DNA of 27,262 nucleotides from positions 6,693-33,954 of the forward strand of contig JBBBWG010002081.1 in NCBI GenBank assembly GCA_037176905.1. Reading direction: 5' to 3'. Below are positions 20,072 through 27,262 of this stretch, in pieces. Under the pieces are notes generated by a model. That model was not told where the DNA came from. It saw only the letters and a list, made by a program, of their open reading frames with translations, and did not search any database. This stretch comes from Azolla pinnata (Eukaryota; Streptophyta; Polypodiopsida; Salviniales; Salviniaceae). Within the stretch, counting starts at the first letter, position 1. The number at the start of each line of letters is the position of its first letter. Position numbers and translations under genes: made by a program.

Positions 20072-23000
20072 CTATGCTAATGCTGAAACGTGACACCGCG
20101 TATCTCTAGCTGTACACTCGAACCCACGACCCGAACATTCGAATCCCTCTACACGAACACCTGGGCTGGGCCTATAGCTCGGTGCGACAATCGGCTTGGG
20201 ATGAGCTGCCATCCCCACCGGCGAGCCTAGGTGTGAAAACAATACATCCCTTACCACAGGGTTCCCAGATCGGCTTGGAGGAGATCCTGAGAAGTATGGT
20301 GGTGAACACCCGAATCCAGATGAATCACTGCCTGAATTCTGGATCAAAGTCAACAAAAAGGGCATATATTTTAACCCCCCCTTATCGGCAAGCATTTTAA
20401 TATCTAAAACCAACAAACGTCACCACAGATGAATGGCCTCATCACCATGGATGCATACAACTTCAGTGTTTATGATGCTTAAATAGACATGCATAAGGCT
20501 TCGAAGTGTCTTATGCTGCTTTAAACGTCATGAGAATGGCTTGAGTTATGAATCATGTTTGGTGATAGATGAATCATCATAATAGAAGCATATGACTTGA
20601 ATGCTTTATGATGCTTCACTGTCTAAATGACTCACCACGATAGATGTATAAGCCCTAAGATTTTTATGATGCCTAAATTGTCTCAGCGACTCATCACTAT
20701 AGATCGAGAGAGAACCTAAGTGTTTGTGAGTTGCTACTTGAGTTCTGAATCAAAGTGCCCAAAAACACACGACGCCCTATACGCCCCATCGGTGCACGTC
20801 TATATCTAGACAATCAATCTTTTAATTCAGCACACGTGCATAGGATAACTGATGGCCCACATAATAATCATGGAAGGCTGCTTGTGATCGAGGAAGATGT
20901 TTTACATTCAATCACGCATCATATGTACATAAAACAATTTTAAGAGGCATGGCTGTCAAATAAATATGTGTTTCTACCTTACTCAGGAAAATATCTAAGA
21001 TTTCATGGTTTGTCTCGCACTCAACCGGCAACTGAGGAATGCTGCAAAAAAAAAAAAACCAAGCTTGATTATAAAGTCCCATACTCAGATTTCTCCAACA
21101 GTTTCAGACATCTTATACCAGTAAATATCAGAAGCAGTCTTCTTTGTGGGCAATTACCAAGCAATCAACATAGAATATGATCCAAACATTCCGAGTTCCA
21201 GAACATGAAAGCAAGGACACACTGAGTCAGTTAAGTTACAACATCTAGCCAGCTATATATGTGATATCCTTCTCTGCTTGCCTGCAGAAGCTCATAATGC
21301 TGAAAATCTCAAACACACAAAAGAAAATGATGCTTTTTCCCCTCGTCATTATACATGAGGAACCAGGCACTCTTCCCATCCCATCAAACTAATATTACAT
21401 AAATAGGCCTTTTTTATCTAAATCTATTGGGTAATCTTTCCACATATCATACACATATTAGATAGATCGGCTTTTGCGATCAAGATCTGTTGGGTACTCT
21501 GTCAATCACATCACACATAGTTAGGCTTTTGTGTCCTGAACCCATTGGGTACTCTGCAATTGCACCATACGGGTAATAGATAGATAGGCTTTTTCAATCT
21601 AAATCGATTGGGTACTCTTTCCATTGCATCATACCCATATTAGATAGATAGGGCTTTGCAATCTAGATGTAGTGGATACTCCTTCCATTGCATCATACGC
21701 ATATTAAATACATTAAGGACGTAATTTTAATCCATTGGAATTGCAATAGGAAGGAAAGATTGATTTATTACCTTTGCCATTGCCAGAATGGCTTAACAGC
21801 AGAGATTGTTGAGACCCGCCGAGGCATCGGACGTATGACTTTCTCCTCAGATCGATCCGATTGCTGTTGGAAGGTGGATCTGAGGCCTCCATACTCATTC
21901 ATCTCACCTCGAGCCTCGTTGGTGGTAGTGGTGGTGGTGGTGAGAGCAGCCAATTGCTGCACAAACCCAAGGTTCCGCACACAGGAATCCAGCTTGCCCT
22001 TCTCTTTCTTTCTTCTTTGAGCTGCTAAGCTTCCCTACTTCTGTACATATACGCATATAGCGTATGTGTATGTATGTACAGACAGCTCCCTACTACAAAA
22101 GACAACGGAACTTATGTAATATATGATTGTATTATACAAAGTAAAAGATACAAACACATGTTTACAATGAAACAAAAACCAACAGTGGTACACATACATA
22201 GCATATAATACATATTAGAGATTGGATCTTCCATTAGAAACAAGGGGAGACAAATTCGAAGTAAAAATTTTATGTGTGGATGTAAGAACTCCCACTTACA
22301 GAAGACTTAGAGATAAAAATTGGCTACAAATTTCGATAGTTTACGCTAAAAATTGGGTTTTTTTTCTTGGAGAGGGGGGAGAGCATCTTTAGATGACATG
22401 GCAGCTGAAGATGAGTTGTATTCACTTTCAGATTCCATGTTTTCTCCAAACATAGCTAGGGTTCAGGAGACACTAACATGCCATTGCATCATGGAAACTG
22501 GAGGACATATGTATCATTCTCGAATTCCATGTCTTCCCTAAGCTCAATTACGGATAAGATGAACATTAGGATGTTGTGCACATGTTTGCTTTGCGAATTC
22601 CATGTTTCCCCTGAACTCGAGGGGTTGAGGAGAACATTGAGATACTGTGCATATAAGCTATGAATAAGAGATTTTGATCAGACGAAAGGATTGGAATCAC
22701 ATGCCCCATTCTAGCAAGAGATTGGAGCCATGTTTCTTGGAAAAGCGTTCCAAACTGCGGAGGGTTGGTTGTATATATGTACACGTAACAGCTCTGGGTT
22801 AGATCTACGGCCTTACCCTTGAGAACCGACAATAGTTCTTTCAGTAGCATAGGGCAAAGGAGGAGATCGCCAGGAGGGACTCGGTTAGAAATGGTTATGT
22901 GACTAACCTTGGATTGTCAGAAATAAGAATCCGGTATTTTGAAACTAATTACATGCGATTTGGCCACAAGAACCATCGGATCATCTGCGAAGAAATTCCC

Positions 23001-23180
23001 ATTTTCCTTCTTCATAATGATCCAAAAGAAGGATATCATATGAGCACAGAGAGGAATTCCGACGCCCTACAGACTAATTTCAGCAAGCAAGTGTCATATA
23101 CCATGCGAAAATTCCCCTTTCCTGGAAATGAGAGAGGGGAAAGCACGGCACGCTAATCTTCGGACCGGCATAGATGGCAT
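20072..23180 (-). CDS. Conserved plant protein of unknown function, at least three exons
   Basis: Well-supported exons in transcript order are A (ending 21772), B (21041-20978) and C (20338-20072, stop TAG). A-B is phase 2 and B-C is phase 0, all GT..AG; exon B has a strong T-tract acceptor. The joined product reads EEKVIRPMPRRVST ... EILDIFLSK ... SPPYFSGSPPSRSGNPVV ... GVRVEGFEC ... VSALA. This matches a plant-specific family I recognise by its GSPPSR.NP and VRVEGF-C segments but whose function I do not know. No membrane segment or catalytic motif is visible. Starting at ATG 21902 gives 153 aa. A longer in-frame model adds 23180-23102 (MPSMPVRRLACRAFPSL...) joined to exon A at 22024 for 220 aa. 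That junction uses a poor acceptor, and TGTGCAG upstream of CAATTGG is an alternative. Confidence 0.6.
20433..20740. repeat. ~60-bp degenerate repeats, intron between exons B and C
   Basis: Words TTTATGATGCTTAAAT, TGACTCATCAC and ATAGATG recur about four times, at roughly 20433, 20570, 20630 and 20690, strongly diverged. The array lies within the 639-bp intron 20339-20977 of the unknown-function gene. Confidence 0.65.
21404..21715. repeat. ~54-67-bp repeats, intron between exons A and B
   Basis: Five copies of TAGGCTTTT, AATCTA, ATTGGGTACTCT and CCATTGCATCATAC, followed by ATATTAGATAGAT. They start near 21404, 21467, 21521, 21583 and 21649. The array lies in the 730-bp intron 21042-21771 of the unknown-function gene and ends about 57 bp from the exon A donor. 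Confidence 0.85.
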
Positions 23181-23253
23181 ACAGAACTCAGATCCATGTG
23201 AATATGCAGAAGGGCCTTGCTCAGATCTTTGGTTTGTTCCTCGACTTCCAAAT

Positions 23254-23880
23254 CTGTGCACACAAAGGAGAAAAGGAAAAGGGGAGGACAGCAAAGTCGA
23301 GAGATCCATGGAAAACACAGGTGATATGGAGTAAGCGACTATCTTCGGAGGAGGGGTTAGAGGCACACAAGAGGGAGAGGGAAAGGGAGGAGCAAGATCT
23401 ATCGAGCTAGGGGAAGCTTTTGAGGCGGAGCTAGTGGTACAGCGAGAGAGCAGGAGAGAAACGGCGACCATTGAGGTGGAAACGGAAGGGGGGAGGGGAA
23501 ATGAAGAAAGATCTGCACGATTCGAAGGGAGGAGAGACGAAGATCTGGTTCACAAGAATCCATGGAAGGAGGAAGAAGCAAGAAGCAAGGAAAACAGAGA
23601 GAGGGAGGAGCAGAGATGAGCAACACAGAGAGAGAGAGAGAGAGAGAGGGGAGCGAGGAGTACCTGCTGTGCTTCGTCTTCTTCTTCTTCTTCTTCTTCA
23701 GGAGGAGGAAGAGACGGAAGGTCCCATGGCGAGCTCGAGGATGCAGGGGAAGAAGGACATGGAGGAAATGCTGCAGAGAAAGAAGAAGAAGAAGATGAAG
23801 AAGAAGAAGAAGAAGAAGAAGAAGAGACTCTCTCTTTCTCTCAGTAGTTTTAAGTAATTCCCCAAATACCCCTCTCTCTC
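23254..23880 (-). promoter_or_regulatory. Probable 5' leader region of the unknown-function gene
   Basis: On the minus strand, CT- and TTC-rich sequence from about 23880 leads to a good donor, CACAGCAG|GTACTCC, with the exon ending at 23664. A possible next exon starts at 23253 after TGTGCACAG. This fits a non-coding first exon plus a leader intron. Microsatellites (GA)n at about 23624-23649 and (GAAGAA)n at about 23670-23697 and 23781-23825 lie here. Open frames on the plus strand (Lys/Arg/Glu runs) come from these repeats. Confidence 0.35.
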
Positions 23881-24736
23881 TTTCTCTCTTTCTAGACCCT
23901 CCTTCTCTCTCTAGATTCCATGACTAAGGGCTCAGAGCAGATCCAGATAGATCTGATCCCAACCATTGGATTCCTCCTCCATGCGACCGAGTCGCTCGAG
24001 CTCTCTACCGTCCGATCTTTGCCCAGCTCTGCTCCGAAGCACAGCAAAAAAAACAATCGGCCCAAGGTCTCGTCTGCAGCTTCGAGTGTGCTCCGATCGG
24101 CTCGATCGGGCCATCTGCAGCGCATCTGGAACCGTCGATTTTCGCCGAGATGAGCTGGGCAAGTCTTCTGCTGCTCGCAGCTTTTTACCGTCGCTAGCAG
24201 ATTGGGCACTCTTTGTCGCCGAGATCCGCGGTATTTCCAGCCGAGGCTGTTTCTGTTTTCCCTTGCTTCACCGGCAGATGCCCTCTTTGGGCTTTGCTGC
24301 TGCTTCGGAAGCTGCAGCGGAAAAGAAGGAGAAATAAAGAAAGACGGTAGAGGATATGGACGCGAGGAAAATCAGGCGGCGGATCCGAAGGGGGCCTCTC
24401 GACTCAGTATGATATCGATCGATCGATTGTTTCTGATATAATGTTGGGTCTCCAGTTAGCAGCTCGATCTGTCGGACCGGCCTTTTCTTCTGCATTCTTC
24501 TTTTCTTTTCTTTTTTGGTTACCTGCCTGCATGCAGAGGGGTGTATTTTGCGGATCATGAGGCGATCTCGACCATCCATTTCCGCTGTTTCGAGCAGGGG
24601 ACCGAAGCCGTGCTTAGTGCCCAGCCCCAGTGTTTGACTTATCTTCGGAGCCATTCTTCCGCGGCACTTATCTTTCCCTGAAGCCAGGCAGTATCATCAT
24701 CGCGAATGTGGACTTGTTACTGGAATGAACGAGCAC

Positions 24737-24812
24737 ATACATACATACATACATACATACATACATACATTCATTCATTCATTCATTCATTCATTCATTC
24801 ATCCATTCATAC
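24737..24812. repeat. (CATA)n-(CATT)n compound microsatellite
   Basis: About eight CATA units pass directly into about nine CATT units, with imperfect units after that. It is the same motif class as the cluster in front of the phosphatase gene. Confidence 0.95.
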
Positions 24813-25353
24813 ATGCATGCATTCATGCATTGCCAGTTGCACAGAATGCCCATAGAAGGAGCCACATCTGTATCTTTTTGCCCATGTGGCCATTCACATG
24901 TATCCCGCGGGCGGGCACAGTTCCAGAACATGTGTGCGGGTGTATATGTATGTATGTATGCATATGACGGATGGATGCAGGCGTCCAGATCTCACCATGT
25001 GCGATGTGATAAATAAGGGCACCAACCACTGCACTGCAGAGAGCGGGAAAAAAAAAAAAGAAGACGAAGAAGAAAAACCACTCTTTGCGATGAAGCGAAA
25101 CCACTGTTTCCATGTAAGAAAGCCAGTCGATCGCTTCCGGACATGGCAACAACCCCTGTTGTGGACATGCACAGTGGAATACCAGAGCCTGAGATCGAAC
25201 CAAATCCAAAGTATGCATGCATGCATGTATGTATTGCATTCTGTGTACTATCAACAGCATCTTCGGACGCAGATTCCGACTTGTTGTTTCCTTGTCACAA
25301 ACAACATGTTTTGTCAATAATGCTCCTCCGATTTTATTTTATTTTCTTCCTTC

Positions 25354-25357
<4 letters not shown>

Positions 25358-25400
<43 letters not shown>

Positions 25401-25420
25401 ACTCCTCCTCTTGCTCCTGC
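25358..25420. repeat. (CTCCTG)n hexanucleotide repeat
   Basis: About eight GCTCCT units, the last ones imperfect. It produces Ala-Pro, Ser-Cys and Arg-Ser dipeptide runs in the overlapping open frames, none of which I call coding. Confidence 0.95.
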
Positions 25421-25518
25421 AGTATGTAGCCCATAAGTTACGGCTTACCGTATAAATTATTGGTCTCTCACAACGACACAATGATTCTGCGTGCGCCCCC
25501 ACCCATCGAGTCACGATC

Positions 25519-25707
25519 ATGGCGCCTAAATCCAAAGCTTCTTTTTCCTTCGCGTCTTTATCACGGGGCCCCCGCCCTTCGACAGCCAATACCGCAACAA
25601 AAAAGATGGAGAAGCAACAGAAGCAGACGCAGAAGCAGCAGAAGAAGCAGCAGCAGAAGCAGAAGCAGCAGCAGCAGAAGAAGCAGCTTTATGCCACCGA
25701 TGATTAG
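25519..25707 (+). CDS. Doubtful 62-aa Lys/Gln-rich ORF
   Basis: It starts at an ATG in good plant context (ATCATGGCG) and ends at TAG. The first 30 residues are mixed (MAPKSKASFSFASLSRGPRP...). The remainder is a Lys/Gln tract made by an imperfect AAGCAG repeat, ending QLYATDD. I do not recognise it, see no partner exon and cannot exclude that it is repeat-generated. If made, it would be a small, highly basic, probably disordered protein. Confidence 0.2.
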   Translation: MAPKSKASFSFASLSRGPRPSTANTATKKMEKQQKQTQKQQKKQQQKQKQQQQKKQLYATDD

Positions 25708-26435
25708 GCTAAGATGGACGCGGTAATCCCTGGGCTGTCGCATCCACGCTTCCGTTCGACTCCCGTTTGTCATCCGCGGAGTGGTCCTCGATGCTTGATT
25801 GGGGTTCATAAGCTGAAGGTGTAAGGTTTGAATCTTGTCCTCCATAGATATGTATATACATATGTCAGAGAAACGACATCGCACCGCCCTTGGAAGTAAC
25901 TGACGCATTCAAGCGAAAAACCAAGAGCCTTCCTCATAAGACTTCATCGACACATTGTTTCTTCCTCCCTCCCTTCTTTTGCTCTACCTACCCACCGCGG
26001 AACCGACTCGAACAAGCGATCCGATGGTTAATCGACGAGTCGGGCACCATAAAATTCTGCTTGCGATTCGCTCGTCAACCCTTTTGTCAACCACCTCCTA
26101 GAAGTGTTATCATCGGAAGGGTTGGGTTCTTGAAGTTCCCAACCATCACCTTGCTTCCAGCTGCAGTTACCTACGCCTTGGAACCAGGCATCAGCGATCG
26201 TGCAACGATGCACGCGAAGGACACAAGAGAGTCAGAGCCAAGACCAGCAGTGTCTCGAAGGAGGAAGATATCGAATGGAAGCCGAGGGATACATTACTGT
26301 GATAAAAAAATACATCGCATGTAAGCGAGAGAGAGAGAGAGAGAGATAAACGATGCAATAGGCCGATGAAATACGCATGTTACGACTACCAAGCCAAGCT
26401 CATGTCATGTGGCCGATGCACGCTCGACCACGAAC
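25708..26435. other. Intergenic, no gene seen
   Basis: About 730 bp with only short open frames of no recognised family. A (GA)n tract of about nine units lies at 26327-26346. Confidence 0.5.
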
Positions 26436-26705
26436 CGATTCGTGCGATCGATCGGCGACGGTAAGACGATCGATCGATCGGCGACGGTAAGACGATCGAT
26501 CGATCGATCGACGAGAAGGCAATGGGATCGATCCGACGGTAAGGCAATCGATCGATCGATCGATCGACCGACGAGGAAGGCAATGAATGGATCGATCGAA
26601 CGACAGGGAAGACAATCGATCGATCGGCCGACGATTCTTTTTTTTTATTGAGTAGTAGGGCAGGGCGCAAGTCGGGGAGGGTAGCATTCGATCGATCGAT
26701 CGGGA
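26436..26705. repeat. GATC-rich degenerate tandem repeat
   Basis: Runs of (GATC)2-5 alternate with GGCGACGGTAAGAC or GACGAGAAGGCAATG spacers. The first two units are 24 bp apart (CGATCGGCGACGGTAAGA twice at about 26449-26495). Later units are about 35-50 bp. The array lies 57-326 bp beyond the stop of the polyQ gene, in its 3' UTR or flank. The Asp-Arg-Ser frames across it are repeat artefacts. Confidence 0.85.
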
Positions 26706-26761
26706 AGACGAATTCGTAGAGGGTAAGGTAGCAAGGGTTGAGGGGATTAATTATTGCGGGA

Positions 26762-27083
26762 TCATGGCACTCGGGGGAGCGACGAGGAACGGTGGCGGTG
26801 GGGGGGAGTATCGGAGTAGCGGCCGCGAGCCGCCAGAAGAGGAGGAGGAGGAGGAGGAGCGCCGTTGCGGCTGCTTTGCTGCTTGCCGGCGGCGGCGGCC
26901 ATCATCGACATCATCATCATCGAGTCTCTTCGTAGCACGCCATCCCGATGAAGATCCCGGGCTTCAGCCGCGGCGGCCGTTGGCATCGTCGGCCGGCGGC
27001 CCGACGAGCCCGCGGGCCCGATGGAACGGCTTCGTCCAACATGCAGTTGGTGTTGCTGTTGGTGTCGTCGTTGTTGTTGTCGG

Positions 27084-27120
<37 letters not shown>

Positions 27121-27262
27121 GCTGCGACTCGGGCGGTTTCGCACTGGCGCCGCCGGCGACGGTGGCGAGCTTGAGCTTGCTGAAGCTCTCGATGACTTTC
27201 CGCTGTTCCTCGGCCGGGGGCCGGCGGCGCCACGGGCTGGGGATTCGGGCCGGGGCCGGGGC
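26762..27262 (-). CDS. C-terminal part of a GC-rich polyQ protein (truncated by window)
   Basis: One frame is open across the whole 501 bp, from the window edge (first codon 27262-27260) to TGA at 26764-26762: 166 residues. Visible in order are a Pro/Ala/Arg stretch, a helical segment EEQRKVIESFSKLKLATVAG, a Gln tract of about 11 plus a Gln/His/Arg extension, RSRSIGP, a Met-rich patch SMMMMSMM, and a Pro tract APPPPPPLL near the C-terminus. Third positions are almost all G or C, unlike the other genes here. The product is unrecognised; the disordered, Gln-rich tail would suit a regulatory or scaffold protein, but that is inference. The Asn and Thr readings of the same tract are not open over the full length. 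Confidence 0.6.
27071..27122 (-). repeat. (CAA)n coding microsatellite (polyQ)
   Basis: GTT repeats on the plus strand, CAA in the sense of the polyQ gene, followed upstream on the plus strand by an interrupted extension (27050-27080). The tract encodes the Gln run and is likely to be length-variable between individuals. Confidence 0.85.

Larger units (their letters stand above)
23881..25518. other. Intergenic region with microsatellites, no supported gene
   Basis: 23900-24340 is open in several frames on both strands because it has few stops, but none shows a domain, a splice partner or consistent codon use. The rest holds simple repeats, including (CATA)n/(CATT)n at about 24737-24812, a poly-A stretch at 25048-25060 and a (CTCCTG)n tract. 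Frames crossing them are artefacts. Confidence 0.5.

Noticed and set aside
23434-23857. Lys/Glu/Arg-rich plus-strand frames
   Set aside because: Generated by GA and GAAGAA microsatellites in the probable leader region of the minus-strand gene.
23892-24337. Overlapping open frames on both strands of about 75-120 codons
   Set aside because: Locally stop-poor sequence. No frame shows a domain, splice partner or consistent codon usage, and plus and minus frames are equally open.
26764-27174. Plus-strand 136-codon frame with a long Val run, and minus-strand Asn- or Thr-run frames
   Set aside because: Alternative readings of the CAA tract. Only the Gln frame is open from the window edge to a stop and keeps G/C-rich third positions.
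1-27262. CRISPR arrays, operons, ribosome binding sites, tRNA or rRNA genes, intact transposons
   Set aside because: The tandem repeats lack unique spacers of even length, the genes are spliced eukaryotic genes, and no tRNA box pair, rRNA sequence or transposase/reverse-transcriptase domain was recognised.

Overview
This is nuclear DNA from a flowering plant. It has spliced genes with plant-type GT..AG introns, plant-specific protein families (CCT-motif, VSP-like acid phosphatase, GILP-type LITAF), long AT-rich intergenic stretches and very many micro- and minisatellites. A strongly GC-rich, polyglutamine-encoding exon at the right edge next to ordinary AT-rich genes would suit a monocot or an early-diverging angiosperm. 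I cannot name the species.

Layout. 1-4329 is AT-rich with no gene I can support, apart from the probable promoter and leader of the next gene. 4330-8859 (+) is a five-exon CCT-motif (CMF-type) regulator of about 576 aa. 8860-10314 is its 3' flank plus the microsatellite-rich promoter and leader of the next gene. 10315-12351 (+) is a three-exon secreted HAD-type acid phosphatase of the vegetative-storage-protein family (254 aa). 12352-14402 is the spacer between convergent genes. 14403-17008 (-) is a three-exon GILP-type LITAF-domain membrane-anchor protein (182 aa). 17009-20071 is non-coding as far as I can see, with a 70-bp tandem repeat just upstream of GILP. 20072-23180 (-), with a possible leader exon out to about 23880, is a gene for a conserved plant protein of unknown function. 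Its three C-terminal exons join cleanly and its N-terminus is less certain. 23881-26761 is mostly simple repeats, plus one doubtful 62-aa Lys/Gln-rich ORF. 26762-27262 (-) is the C-terminal 166 codons of a GC-rich, polyQ protein that runs out of the window.

The genes do not form a pathway. Two neighbours have stress or defence links in other plants: the VSP-like phosphatase is typically wound- or jasmonate-responsive, and GILP restrains hypersensitive cell death through LSD1. The CCT gene is a likely transcriptional regulator of light, flowering or sugar responses.

The most unusual property is structural. In each of the four complete or near-complete genes, introns carry their own tandem repeats, and the units are unrelated between introns. 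Some repeats reach a splice site or lie in an exon. I saw no CRISPR array, rRNA, tRNA or intact transposon. All exon boundaries come from reading frames, splice consensus and remembered family similarity; no alignment was run.
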